A stretch of 64,000 nucleotides of DNA from Pontibacter actiniarum (GCF_003585765.1 NZ_CP021235.1:2976001-3040000); one strand, 5' to 3'; shown: positions 30,857 through 40,505, counted from the first letter of the stretch. Notes: generated by a model from the letters alone, not told the origin. Numbers and translations: made by a program.

Positions 30857-33820
30857 TTAAAAGCCAAGGGATAAGTGGAAGAAGTAGCGCTTGGAAGGCG
30901 GGAAGGGGGTTACATCAACCCCGGTGGACAGGCCGTTGCTACCAAAGTTCGACACCTCCGGGTCATAGCCGGCGTAGTCTGTCACCGTGAACAGGTTGTT
31001 GGCAGACGCCCCAATGCGCACGTTCTGCAGCACATTGCCAAGCACAGAGGCAAGGGCTGTTTTGGGTATGGTGTAGTACAGGCCTATCTCACGCAAGCGC
31101 AGGTAAGAGGCGTCCTGCACCCAGGTTTCGGCGGTGCCGGAGCTCAGCCTGTCTTCGCCGTTGATCACCCCGTCGCCATCGTCGTCGTCGTCATAGTCTG
31201 CTGATGTTCCGCTGGCGTCGAACAGCAGCTGCGTCAGGTTTACATTGTCTCCGCCCTTTTTCCAGTGAAGCAAGAAAGAGAAAGTCAGGTTCTGCTTAAT
31301 GGTAAAGAAGTTGTGGAAATTCATCTGGAAGTCCGGAGTTGCGTCACCTATCTTCCGCACGCCATCGGCCGTGGCCCCTACAATCTGGGTCGCCGAGGCG
31401 CCTTCCTCGATAAAGTACGTTCCGTAGCCGTTGCCAAAGGCACCCAGCGCGAAAGGCTCAATTTCCAGCTCCGTAATCTTAGAGCGGTTTACCCAGTAGC
31501 TGGTTTTAGAATCCCATTTAAAGCCAGGTGTTTCCACCGGTATAACGCTCAAAGCCAGTTCCACGCCTCGGTTGCGCAGCTCTCCCCCGTTCACTACCCT
31601 GGTTGTAGAACCGGAAGACGGCTCTGTGTTCTGGAAAAGGATCAGGTTCTCCACCGTTTTGTTGTAGACGGTAGCCTCCAGCAGCACCCTGCTATCGAAG
31701 AGCCCGAGGTCTATACCCGCCTCCAGCTCTTTCTGGCGCTCCTGCTCAATGTCGCTGTTGCCCCGCTGTATACCGATAATGACACCGGGTGTTCCGCCAA
31801 TGTTGGAGGGTACGAACGAGGTATACTTGGCTCCGAACGGAGGGAATCCGCCCGCCTCGCCGTAGGCGCTGCGCAGCTTCAGCAGGCTTACCGCCTCCAC
31901 GTTCCAGAAGTCGAAGTTGGCGAGGTTCAGTGCAAGCGAGAACTTAGGGAAAGCCTGGAAGTCATTGACATCGGCATTGTTAGAAGACTTGTCCAGCCGT
32001 AGACCGGCAGTAGCAATAATGCGGTCTCTGTAGTTGAGCTCCTCCTGGAAGAACAGGCCTTTGTTGCGCTCAATGATGCGCGTCTGCGAAATATCCAGGG
32101 CACCCGCCTGGTCCAGATTGGTCTGCCCCTCCACCAGCTGGGTGGCCACGTTCAAGGTCTGGTCCTGGTTAAAGTTTTCCCGCGTGGCACCTATGGTAGT
32201 GGTCAGGAACAGAGTATTGTCGGCCAGGTTCAGGTTGTTTACCAGGAAGGCGGCGTAGTTGGTGTTCAGGTTATAGTTGTTGCCCTGGATGGAGGCGCCG
32301 TTGGTGCCGTTGCCGTTGGACTGGAACTGCAGCAAGCTCGGGAAGATGGCGGTGGTCTTCAGGTAATAAAAGTCCAGACCTGCCCGCAAAACCAGTTTGG
32401 TGGAGCTAAGGCTGCTTTCGTGCAGGTAGGCGTTAACGTTAAGGCCCCCGATAAAGCGGTTGGTCAGCTCGTTGTTCGTGATCAGGTCGCGGGTCTGCAG
32501 GAAGTTAGAGGCAGCAAAGGGGTTGGTTGGGTAAATGCCGTTTTCATCCGGAAACAGGTTCACAAAGCTCGGCGTTGAGGACAGCGCCACCCCGTAAGAC
32601 ACCCCCGCGTTATCGTTGTTTGTCAGGCCCCGGTCGGCGGAGGAGTTGATGTAGTTGGTGCTCAGGCTAAAGTCAAAGCGCTTGGATATGGTGTGGTCCA
32701 GGTTAAAGCGGATGGATTTTTTCTCGTACCCCGTGTTCTCAATAATGCCCTCTTCATCCTGAATCAGGCCACCCACAAAAAAGCGGGTCCTCTCGTTTCC
32801 TCCGCTTACATTGAGCCGGGTGGTGTACAGCATGCCGTTGTTGCCGTAGAGCTCTTCTTCGTAGTCTATCAGCCTGCCGGCATCGCGGGCCTCCCGGAAC
32901 AGCTCCAGAATCGCCTCGTTGTTGTTGTACGTGGCCCGCACCCTTTCTTCTGTGAGGTTACGCATCCCCAACAGGTTAGAAACAGTGGCCACGCCTATAT
33001 CCTGGGACAGGTTTACCACCGTTTTACCCACAGCACCACGCTTGGTAGTGATCACCACCACCCCTGCGGAAGCCAGGGAGCCATAGATAGCGGCAGCGGA
33101 GGCACCTTTCAGGAATTCTATACTTTCGATGTCATCCGGGTTCAGGTCCGCGATCCGGTTCGATGGGTTGTCCTGGGTAGAGGTGTTTCCCTGGGTGCTG
33201 GCTGCCGTCACGGCGTTCTACCCACTCGAAATAGATGAGTTATCCATGATAATGCCGTCTATCACATACAGCGGCTCGGCCTCCCCGAATATAGAAGTGA
33301 TTCCGCGCATTTTCACCGAGATACCGCCACCGGGCGCGCCGGAGCTGGTCACCACGTTCGCCCCTACCACCTTACCGCTGATAGCCCCATCCAGGGTCTG
33401 CGGATTGGTGGTACCGACGAGCTCCTTGGTGTTAAGCGCGGCCACCGCGTTGGCGGCGTTGGCTCTCTTGACGGTAGTGGCCAGGCCGGTCACCACCACC
33501 TCCTGCAGGTTGGTGGTTCTTTCCTTTAGCCGCACGTCCAGCTTTGTCAGGTTCGGTGTGATGTCAAACGTCTCCGGCACATACCCCAGGAAAGAGAAGG
33601 TGATCTTGTTTGCCCCGGCGGGCAGTTCGATGAAGTAGTTCCCCTCTGCATCTGTGTTGGTGCCGGTGGTACTCCCCACTACAATTACGTTGACACCCGG
33701 CAGCGGGACACCGGAGCCAAAGTCAGTTACCGTGCCGCGAACGGTATTTTGCCCAAACAAGGCAAACGGCGCCATAAAAAGCAGCAGTAGAAGCAGCTTT
33801 ACGAGGTAATATTTCTTCAT
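30857..33820 (-). pseudogene. SusC/RagA TonB-dependent outer membrane transporter, interrupted by one in-frame TAG
   Basis: The combined frame encodes a protein of about 987 residues. It has a signal peptide (MKKYYLVKLLLLLLFMAPFA) and a carboxypeptidase-D regulatory beta domain (VRGTVTDFGSGVPLPGVNV). A plug follows, containing LYVIDGIIMDNSSISSG and, after the break, IESIEFLKGASAAAIYGSLA. The barrel ends YFFHLSLGF at the C-terminus. The break is a single TAG codon at 33218-33220, between SISSG and NAVTAAS, with no change of frame. A GTG seven bases further could restart translation, but that product would lack signal and N-terminal plug. The gene is therefore disabled, mis-sequenced at one base, or read through. 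The intact SusD downstream suggests the loss is recent or an error. Confidence 0.85.
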
Positions 33821-34044
33821 AGGTACAAATGGTTTGTGGATAGGATAGTGTTGTTTTGCAGGCATGTGGCAATACCTGCGTTTTATACGCTACTTTGCAT
33901 TATTTGTATAATTATTTAAATAAATAATTTACATAACACATCACACACTATACTTTCACAGCCCTCGCTATACCCTTTCTCTTGCCTTTTACCGGCCTGT
34001 TTGCACCCGAAAACGTTTGGAGCTGGCGCTCTGCCATCTGCAAT

Positions 34045-34073
34045 AAAAAAGCCGCAACCAAACGGCTGCGGCT
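34045..34073 (-). terminator. Rho-independent terminator of the acyl-CoA-binding gene
   Basis: On the minus strand AGCCGCA pairs with TGCGGCT around a 10-nt loop and runs into TTTTTT. It lies about 30 bases after the stop. Confidence 0.75.
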
Positions 34074-34102
34074 ATACTTTGTAACACGGAAGCAGGATGT
34101 TA

Positions 34103-34357
34103 TTACCCTACCAGTTGGTTTACGTACTGCACATACTCCTCGCGTGCCTCCTCCTGGCTCTTGCCTTCCTGCTTCTTCCAGGCATCCCACTTGGCAATGT
34201 TCTTAAAGTCGAAGCCGCCCGGGCGCTCCGTGTTCACATCGCCTTCGGAGGCTTGCTTGTACAGGGCGTACAGCTTCAGGAGTACATCGTTGCTGGGGCG
34301 CTCAGATAATGTTTTAGACTTTGCTACTGCACTTTCAAATTCTTCTTGTGTGGCCAT
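34103..34357 (-). CDS. Acyl-CoA-binding protein
   Basis: A protein of 84 residues, the usual length of the ACBP family, starting MATQEEFESAVAKSKTL. The diagnostic block LLKLYALYKQASEGDVNTER carries the tyrosine/lysine that hold the CoA 3'-phosphate. FKNIAKWDAWKKQEGKSQEE is the second signature with K-W-x-A-W. ACBP binds medium- and long-chain acyl-CoA in the cytosol and buffers the pool. In bacteria it is patchily distributed and fairly common in Bacteroidota. An in-frame upstream ATG was rejected because it lengthens the protein outside the domain. Confidence 0.92.
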   Translation of the reverse strand: MATQEEFESAVAKSKTLSERPSNDVLLKLYALYKQASEGDVNTERPGGFDFKNIAKWDAWKKQEGKSQEEAREEYVQYVNQLVG

Positions 34358-34435
34358 AGGTTTATACACTGTAATTTGTTCTGGTGATGCCTCAAGATAC
34401 AGAATTATACGCTGCATGCATAACTTTTTAAGTAT

Positions 34436-34465
34436 TTTGATTTACCGGGAGATTTTATACTTTTA
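34436..34465 (+). promoter_or_regulatory. Candidate promoter of the oligopeptidase gene
   Basis: TTTG at 34436-34439, 18 bases, then TACTTTTA at 34458-34465. This is near-consensus for Bacteroidota, with A in place of the last G. The ATG lies 63 bases downstream. Confidence 0.45.
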
Positions 34466-34528
34466 TATACCTGCGGCTACCTCATTCGCAGCAGCTTACA
34501 ACCGTAACAACCTAAACGCTAGCAAAAC

Positions 34529-36727
34529 ATGAAGCCCCTGAAACCATCGTCGGCTGCTTCGGCCACCCTGCTTGCCGCATGCCTTGCGGCAGGAGCCGGG
34601 TGCTCGTCGAGCAACACCGGCAGTACAACAGCAAGCACCACCACAGAAGCGACAACAGCCGCCGTTACCACGGATGCGCCGCAGCCACCTGCAGCCCAAA
34701 AAATACCCAAGGAACTCACCACCCACGGCGATACCCGCATCGACAACTACTATTGGCTGAACGAGCGCGAGAACCCGGAAGTCATCGCTTACCTCAACGC
34801 CGAGAACGAGTACACTGAAAAGATGCTGGCCGGCACCAAAGAAATGCAACAAGAGCTCTACGACGAGATTGTGGGGCGCATAAAGCAGGACGATGCTTCG
34901 GTACCATACAAAGACAAGGGCTACTGGTACTACGTGCGCTACGAGGAAGGCAAGGAGTACCCGATCTACGCCCGCAAGAAAGGCACGATGGAGGCCCCCG
35001 AAGAGGTGATGCTGAACGCCAACAAGCGTGCAGAGAACCAGTCCTACTACGCCGCCGCCGGCCTCGACGTGAGCCCCAACAACCAGCTACTCGCCTTCGG
35101 GGAAGACACCGTGAGCCGCCGCAAGTATACCTTGCGCTTCAAAAACCTGAAAACCGGCGAACTCTTGCCGGACGCCATCCCAAACACAACAGGCAGCGCC
35201 GTTTGGGCCAACGATAACAAAACCGTGTTCTACACCATGAAGGACCCGGCCCTGCGCTCCTACAAGATATTTAAACACACGCTGGGCACCCCCACCACGC
35301 AGGACAAGGAAGTATTCCACGAGGCAGACGAGACCTTCAGCACCTATGTGTACAAGACCAAGAGCGACAGGTACATCATCATCGGCAGCGCCAGCACCCT
35401 CTCCAACGAGTACCGCTACGTAGACGCCGACAACCCGAACGGCACCTTTAAGGTTATTCAGCCCCGCGAGCGCGGCCTGGAGTACAGCGTGGACCACTTC
35501 GGAGATAAGTTTTACATCGTAACCAACAAGGACGGCGCCACCAACTTTAAGCTGATGCAGACACCGGTGAGCAAGCCGGGCAAAGCCAACTGGACAGAGG
35601 TAATCCCGCACCGTGACGACGTGCTGCTGGAGGGGATCGAGATATTTAAAGATTACCTGGCCCTGCAGGAGCGTAAAAACGGCCTTTCCCAGATTCGCGT
35701 CAAGAGCTGGAGCAACCCCAAAGACGATGCCTACATCGATTTCGGGGAAGAGGCCTATACCGCCTACATCGGCCTGAACCCCGACTTTGACAGCAAAGAG
35801 CTGCGCTACGGCTACTCCTCGCTCACAACTCCCTACTCTACCTATGAGTTTAACATGCAGACCAAGGAAAGGGAGCTGCTGAAGCGCGAAGAGGTGGTCG
35901 GCGACTTCGACCCGAGCAACTATGAGGCAAAACGCCTCTACGCCACCGCCGACGACGGCACCAAAATCCCGGTGTCGCTGGTGTACCGCAAAGGGCTTAC
36001 CCTGAACGGGGATAACCCAACGCTGCTCTACGCCTACGGCTCTTACGGCAGCAGCACCAACCCGGGCTTCAGCTCCGTGCGCCTCAGCCTGCTGGACCGA
36101 GGCTTTGTGTACGCCATCGCCCACATACGCGGAGGCCAGGAAATGGGCCGCCAGTGGTACGAGAACGGTAAACTGCTGAAGAAAAAGAACACGTTCACTG
36201 ACTTTATCGATGCCTCTGAGTTCCTGATCGAGCAGCAGTACACAAACCCGGACAAGCTGTTTGCCATGGGCGGAAGCGCCGGCGGCCTGCTGATGGGTGC
36301 CGTGGTGAACATGCGCCCGGAGCTCTACCAAGGCGTGATCGCAGCCGTGCCGTTTGTGGACGTTATAACCACCATGCTGGACACGAGTATACCGCTGACC
36401 ACGGGCGAGTTTGATGAGTGGGGCAACCCGGCAGAAAAGGAGTACTACGACTACATGCTGTCTTACTCGCCTTACGATAACGTGGCGGCCAAAGGCTACC
36501 CGAACATGCTCGTTACCACCGGCCTGCACGACTCGCAGGTACAGTACTGGGAGCCTGCCAAGTGGGTGGCCAAGCTCCGCGACATGAAGACGGACGATAA
36601 CATGCTGCTGCTGCACACCAACATGGAGGCGGGCCATGGCGGTGCCTCCGGCCGCTTCCAGCGCTACAAGGAAACAGCCCTGCAGTATGCCTTCCTGCTC
36701 AACCTGCTGGAGCAGCAAAACCAGTAG
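34529..36727 (+). CDS. Oligopeptidase B-like S9A peptidase (lipoprotein)
   Basis: A protein of 732 residues with a lipoprotein signal (ACLAAGAGCSSS) and a Thr/Ala-rich linker. An N-terminal seven-blade propeller starts at about residue 60 (RIDNYYWLNERENPEVIAYL). The C-terminal alpha/beta-hydrolase domain has the nucleophile GGSAGG (Ser583), Asp668 in LHDSQV and His703 in AGHGG. The region YGSYGSSTNPGFSSVRLSLL matches the oligopeptidase B subgroup, which cleaves after Arg/Lys in short peptides. The lipid anchor places it in the periplasm. It is a single-gene unit with its own promoter candidate and a ~30-bp hairpin terminator. Confidence 0.9.
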   Translation: MKPLKPSSAASATLLAACLAAGAGCSSSNTGSTTASTTTEATTAAVTTDAPQPPAAQKIPKELTTHGDTRIDNYYWLNERENPEVIAYLNAENEYTEKMLAGTKEMQQELYDEIVGRIKQDDASVPYKDKGYWYYVRYEEGKEYPIYARKKGTMEAPEEVMLNANKRAENQSYYAAAGLDVSPNNQLLAFGEDTVSRRKYTLRFKNLKTGELLPDAIPNTTGSAVWANDNKTVFYTMKDPALRSYKIFKHTLGTPTTQDKEVFHEADETFSTYVYKTKSDRYIIIGSASTLSNEYRYVDADNPNGTFKVIQPRERGLEYSVDHFGDKFYIVTNKDGATNFKLMQTPVSKPGKANWTEVIPHRDDVLLEGIEIFKDYLALQERKNGLSQIRVKSWSNPKDDAYIDFGEEAYTAYIGLNPDFDSKELRYGYSSLTTPYSTYEFNMQTKERELLKREEVVGDFDPSNYEAKRLYATADDGTKIPVSLVYRKGLTLNGDNPTLLYAYGSYGSSTNPGFSSVRLSLLDRGFVYAIAHIRGGQEMGRQWYENGKLLKKKNTFTDFIDASEFLIEQQYTNPDKLFAMGGSAGGLLMGAVVNMRPELYQGVIAAVPFVDVITTMLDTSIPLTTGEFDEWGNPAEKEYYDYMLSYSPYDNVAAKGYPNMLVTTGLHDSQVQYWEPAKWVAKLRDMKTDDNMLLLHTNMEAGHGGASGRFQRYKETALQYAFLLNLLEQQNQ

Positions 36728-36757
36728 CCTTGCCACAGCTGATCAGCAAGTATAAAT

Positions 36758-36818
36758 CAAGTATAAAAAGAAGCGGGATCGGGGTTTAGTGCCCGATCCC
36801 ACTTTCTTTTTATACTTG
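36758..36818. terminator. Long bidirectional hairpin terminator
   Basis: CAAGTATAAAAAGAAGCGGG and the downstream CCCACTTTCTTTTTATACTTG pair nearly perfectly, with one bulge and one G-U, together with the inner GATCGGG/CCCGATC. The outermost arms are the AAGTATA/TATACTT motif. Confidence 0.8.
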
Positions 36819-36895
36819 CCTATGGTTGGCAGCTGTTGTTACGCTTTCGGCGGCAGGAGAAAAGCTGCCCCCTGTACTTACAGCTGCCTTTTGCT

Positions 36896-37582
36896 TTAAG
36901 ATTTAGGCGAGCCTTTCAGCCCCAGGTCCTTTGTCCGCTCCCGTATTTTCTGCATAAAGTCCACACCCGGGTCTACTTTCTGGGTTCTGTAACCGGCGTC
37001 TGCCTCCTTCCAGAGCGGGTGGTCTACAAAGTCCTGGTACTCGTAGTGCCCGATCAGGTATTCAATCGCATACTTGCTCTTCAGGTACCGGACCAGGGCC
37101 TCGTTGGCTTTCAGCTGCGCCTTCGTCAGGCCTTCTTTTCCTCCGCCTACGTTTTCTACCCCAATGGCGCAGTGGTTGAGCCCGATAACGTGGCGGGCGA
37201 AGGCTGTGTCCGGGAGCTGCCTGAAAATGGTGCCGTCCCTGTCTATCAGAAACTGGGCAGCGACATTCAGGTTGCTTGCCGAGCCGATGGCAGTCCGGGA
37301 GCCTGGCAGTAGCGTCGGGTTCATTGCATCATGCGACTTCTCCAGCGTGGGTATGGCCGTCCAGTGCAGCACGATCATCTTGGGCTCTATATAAGGGGCG
37401 TCCTGTTTCATGTTGTACCTGTTTTCCATGTACTCCAGGGAAAGCCGCTGCCGCTCCTCATCAAAAACAACAGGTTTTTCAAGTATACGGAAGGTAGGCG
37501 AGGCACAGGCACTCAGCAACAGCAGCCCCATGGCGCTGGCTTTCACAAGCAGGCCTTTCACTGGTCTGGCTTTTTTACTCAT
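36896..37582 (-). CDS. N-acetylmuramoyl-L-alanine amidase, Amidase_2 type (lipoprotein)
   Basis: A protein of 228 residues with a lipobox (LLLLSACAS). The Amidase_2/AmpD-type zinc site is visible. The first His is in MIVLHWTAI, the second in the ARHVIGLNHCAIGVENVGG segment, and the third ligand region is KVDPGVDFMQKI, where the family has D-P-G-x-x-F. DRDGTIFRQLPDT is the usual strand before the second His. It cleaves the amide bond between MurNAc and the stem peptide in the periplasm. Its start is only 22 bases from the left end of an insertion sequence, which separates it from the second amidase gene upstream. Confidence 0.88.
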   Translation of the reverse strand: MSKKARPVKGLLVKASAMGLLLLSACASPTFRILEKPVVFDEERQRLSLEYMENRYNMKQDAPYIEPKMIVLHWTAIPTLEKSHDAMNPTLLPGSRTAIGSASNLNVAAQFLIDRDGTIFRQLPDTAFARHVIGLNHCAIGVENVGGGKEGLTKAQLKANEALVRYLKSKYAIEYLIGHYEYQDFVDHPLWKEADAGYRTQKVDPGVDFMQKIRERTKDLGLKGSPKS

Positions 37583-37603
37583 AACGAAGAAATCTTTTGA
37601 CTA

Positions 37604-38480
37604 AGAGGCTGTTTTGATTTCATTTAGATAATTTTTTAAGCATGATGTGTATCATGGTAATCTGTATCATGGTCTCGGCTGACTTGGTGCTGCATTCATA
37701 GTCTTTGGAAAGCCTTCGGTAGAGGTTAAACCAGCCGAAGGTACGCTCCACAATCCAGCGTTTGGGCAAGGCCACAAAAGCCTTCTTGTGAATCCTGTCC
37801 ACTATCTGAAGTCTCCAGCCCAGTTCCCTGAAGGTGCTCCTGACCCAGTCCCGCATCCTTTGCCCGCCGTAACCCTGGTCGGCGAAGAAGACACGGAGCC
37901 TGCCGAAGTCGGCTACCCTGGAGGCAAGCCGCAGGAGCAGATAGCTGCCTCCCCGCCGCTCGCTGATGTCGGCCCGGTGCACAATCACCATGATCATCAG
38001 CCCCAGCGTGTCCACCACCAGGTGCCGCCCAGAGCCCTTTTATCCGCTTGGCCGCGTCATAGCCCCTTTGCCCTCCCTGCTGCACGGTCTTCACGCTCTG
38101 TGAGTCCAGGATGCCTACACTCGGGGAATGTTCTTTGCCGTGCCTGCTCCTCACTTTCTTGTGGAGGCTCTCGTGGAGCAACTCCCAGAAACCATTGTGC
38201 CGCCATTTGCGGTAATAGTAGTAGACTGTTTGCCAGGGTGGAAGCTCTGCAGGCATCATGCGCCACTGGATGCCCCCCTTTGCTCACATAGAAGATGGCG
38301 TTGAGGATGCTGCGAAGAGGCCAGATGCGCTTCCTGCCGAGCATTTCATCTTCCAGTATCTTTTCTATACATTGCCATTGGGTGTCGGTTAAATCACTTG
38401 GGTAAGCCATAAGTCTGCAAACTTTTCTTACCCAACAACCGGCACCTACTTTTCTATTCAACTAAATCAAAACAGCCTCT
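37604..38480 (-). mobile_element. IS5-type insertion sequence, degenerate
   Basis: An element of about 877 bp bounded by a 17-bp perfect terminal inverted repeat: AGAGGCTGTTTTGATTT at 37604-37620, and its complement at 38464-38480. It carries one transposase gene of the IS5 (IS427/IS1031-like) type, now in three reading-frame pieces. No clear target-site duplication is seen beside the ends. It is inserted between two peptidoglycan amidase genes, in the same orientation as both. Confidence 0.85.
37620..38410 (-). pseudogene. IS5-family transposase with two frame breaks
   Basis: The N-terminal piece begins MAYPSDLTDTQWQCIEKILE and reaches ILNAIFYVSKGG. The frame is then lost in a run of six G (about 38274-38279) and resumes as IQWRMMPAELPPWQTVYYYY. 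It continues through VGILDSQSVKTVQQGG, where LDSQSVK carries the first DDE aspartate, and is lost again at AAAAGGGC (about 38036-38043). It resumes as SGRHLVVDTLGL, continues to FFADQGYGG (second Asp) and ends with the RWIVERTFGWFNLYRRLSKDYE block (the last Glu). Each break needs one extra G removed. Two breaks exceed the single programmed frameshift known in some IS5 members, so I call it broken. Confidence 0.8.
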
Positions 38481-38516
38481 CAGGTTTGATAGATTGGTTG
38501 AAGTTGTGTCTGAAAG

Positions 38517-39518
38517 CTAGTCTTGCCGGACCTGCACATAATGCTCCCGCGCGCGCAGCGCCTCCTGCTGTGCCTCATCGGCCCTGCCTAGCTTGTTTAA
38601 GATGATGGCTCTGTTCTCATGGCACTTGGCCGCCACGAAAGAATCGGGGAACGAGCGGGCGGAGCGAGAAAACAGCTCATACGCCTGCTGCAGCGCCGCT
38701 GTATCCTGCCGCTCCAGCAGCGCCTGCCCCTTCAGGTAGTCCTGGTACCAGAGGCGGGCGGCTTCATTCATGCGGTCCGCCTCCTGAAACGCGCGAAAAG
38801 GCGGCAGGCTCACCAGGGAGTTTTTAGAAAGTACAGCCGGAATGGGTTGGAGAAAGAAAGCCTCCAGCGCCGCCACATAGGCCAGGGCTTCCCGGCGGTT
38901 ATGCCTGCGCTTCTTCAGCCGGCCCTCCTCCGCTGCATTTGTAAAGAAGGACGCCTCCGCAATAACGCCGGGTATACCGTACGTATCGCGCAGTACTTTT
39001 GCGCCCGCCGATGGAAAAATGGTGTGGTCTGAGACTAAGCTTGCAGGTGCACCGCCTTTGTAGAGCTTTGCCCTGAGTGCCTGCGCAATTTGCAGCCCTA
39101 AAGCGACACTGGCCGTATTTTCAGAGGCATTCCCATGGAAGTAAATAATCGGGAAGTTTACGCTGGAATCAGCCGTGGCATTGTGGTGGACAGACAGAAA
39201 AACGTCTGCCTGGCTGTCCACAGCCAACTGCGCACGCGCTGCCAAGGGTATATTCACGTCGGCTGTGCGCGTCATCACGACGTTGGCCCCCTTCTCCTCC
39301 AGCATCTTCTGCAGCAACTGCGCCACCCGCAGGTTTATCCACTCCTCCCGCTCACCCGTTGGCCCTACCCGGAAACTGTCTGTCTCCGCCGTACCTCCGT
39401 GTCCTGCATCCAGGAGAATTGTTTTCCCGGCCAGCAAACTGGCCTGCTTCTGAGCATTAGCAGCACATGGTACACAAGTATAAAAGAGCAGGATAAGAAA
39501 GGGGAGTAACTTTGCCAT
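38517..39518 (-). CDS. N-acetylmuramoyl-L-alanine amidase, Amidase_3 type, with TPR-like C-terminus
   Basis: A protein of 333 residues with a signal peptide (MAKLLPFLILLFYTCVPCAA). The Amidase_3 (AmiA/AmiC) domain spans about residues 30-225. TILLDAGHGG has the first zinc His, EREEWINLRVAQLL the Glu, DVFLSVHHNAT the second His and GVIAEASFFTNAAEE the catalytic Glu. The last 110 residues are helical and TPR-like (YELFSRSARSFPDSFVAAKC, KLGRADEAQQEALRAREHY), perhaps for partner binding. It hydrolyses the MurNAc-L-Ala amide during cell separation or recycling. It follows the beta-lactamase-like gene by 47 bases on the same strand. Confidence 0.88.
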   Translation of the reverse strand: MAKLLPFLILLFYTCVPCAANAQKQASLLAGKTILLDAGHGGTAETDSFRVGPTGEREEWINLRVAQLLQKMLEEKGANVVMTRTADVNIPLAARAQLAVDSQADVFLSVHHNATADSSVNFPIIYFHGNASENTASVALGLQIAQALRAKLYKGGAPASLVSDHTIFPSAGAKVLRDTYGIPGVIAEASFFTNAAEEGRLKKRRHNRREALAYVAALEAFFLQPIPAVLSKNSLVSLPPFRAFQEADRMNEAARLWYQDYLKGQALLERQDTAALQQAYELFSRSARSFPDSFVAAKCHENRAIILNKLGRADEAQQEALRAREHYVQVRQD

Positions 39519-39565
39519 AACAGCTGAAGCGAAGTATAATGTAAGAGGCACTGCCTCACCGTAAC

Positions 39566-40486
39566 TTACTTGATCAGTTTGGGGTCTATGTAAGTGCCGT
39601 AGCGCGTGGCGTTACCAGTGCGCCAGAAGTAGTCGTACAGCACTTCGGACAGCTCCTCAACAGTTTCCTCGCCCTGCCCTTCCACTTTGTAGCTCTCCAT
39701 CACGGCAACCGCATAAGGCCGCTCGGGCAGCAACACCAGCGCCCACTCAGTGGAGACACCGTTTAGCTCGCCCGGCTTAAAAGCGATTGGCACCTCATCC
39801 GGCAGCCCTGTAGCGAGCCTGCTGGTGCGGCGGTCAGTCTTTCTCAGGATAGAGACAATCTCCCCGGAAGTGGCTTTGTTAATGAACTCCCCCCTGTACA
39901 GCAGCTGCAGGATTTTGGCTGCGTCAGCGGGCGTAGACAGGTTCTCCTCTCCCCTGCCCGAGGCGGCCGAGTTGATCATCTTCCGCTGCACAAGCGTCTG
40001 CTTTGCTCCCAAAGAGCGCAGCATGGCATTCACCTCCGGCATCCCCACCAGGTCGATGAGCGAATTTGTGGCCGAGTTATCGCTCAAGGCAATCATCAGC
40101 ACACCCAGGTTGCGAATACTTAGCGAAGCCGTGTCTACAAGGTCCTTCAGGATTCCTGTTCCTCCCACTATGTTGCCCGGTGCTACCTTTCTCTGATCCG
40201 AAAGTAAGAATTTCCCTTCGTGCGCCTGTTTGTACACGCTCATCAGGATGGGAACTTTGATGGCACTCGCTTGCGGGAAAGCCACATCGGCATTAAAGGC
40301 AAAAGTCTCCCCGCTGGTCAGGTCAACTGCCACAAGTCCGGTAACCGCCGGTGAGCGGCCGATAATATCCTTCAGCTGTTCTTCGGCTTTTTGCCGCATT
40401 ACTTTTTGGGCAGTGGGCTGCGCGGTCGCATCTAAACGCACACAAATCAAAGCCATTAAGAGCCAGGCACCTACGGTTTTTCTCAT
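39566..40486 (-). CDS. Class A beta-lactamase-like serine hydrolase
   Basis: A protein of 306 residues with a signal peptide ending near DATAQ. The motifs of serine beta-lactamases/PBPs are in order: S-A-I-K (Ser74, Lys77), SDN (135-137), a glutamate pair near 180-181 in GRGEENLSTP at the omega-loop position, and KPGE (237-240) where class A enzymes have K-T/S-G. The proline in KPG is unusual. It belongs to the Beta-lactamase2 family. It could hydrolyse beta-lactams or act on peptidoglycan peptides. The two amidases on the same strand favour a role in wall turnover, possibly with resistance as a side effect. Confidence 0.82.
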   Translation of the reverse strand: MRKTVGAWLLMALICVRLDATAQPTAQKVMRQKAEEQLKDIIGRSPAVTGLVAVDLTSGETFAFNADVAFPQASAIKVPILMSVYKQAHEGKFLLSDQRKVAPGNIVGGTGILKDLVDTASLSIRNLGVLMIALSDNSATNSLIDLVGMPEVNAMLRSLGAKQTLVQRKMINSAASGRGEENLSTPADAAKILQLLYRGEFINKATSGEIVSILRKTDRRTSRLATGLPDEVPIAFKPGELNGVSTEWALVLLPERPYAVAVMESYKVEGQGEETVEELSEVLYDYFWRTGNATRYGTYIDPKLIK

Positions 40487-40505
40487 AACTAAAGATTGTA
40501 AAGAG

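Noticed and set aside
33211..33240. Frameshift in the SusC gene
   Set aside because: Codon counting shows both parts are in the same frame; the break is a single stop codon, not an insertion or deletion.
35087..36736. 549-codon frame antisense to the oligopeptidase
   Set aside because: This is a codon-usage shadow of a GC-rich gene; the sense strand has complete catalytic motifs.
37726..38259. Separate 177-codon gene inside the insertion sequence
   Set aside because: Its first half is the middle part of the transposase and the rest is out-of-frame read; it was merged into the transposase pseudogene.
37604..38480. Programmed frameshift producing a functional transposase
   Set aside because: Two separate +1 shifts would be needed, whereas known IS5 members use at most one; decay or sequencing error is simpler, although read data could revive the idea.
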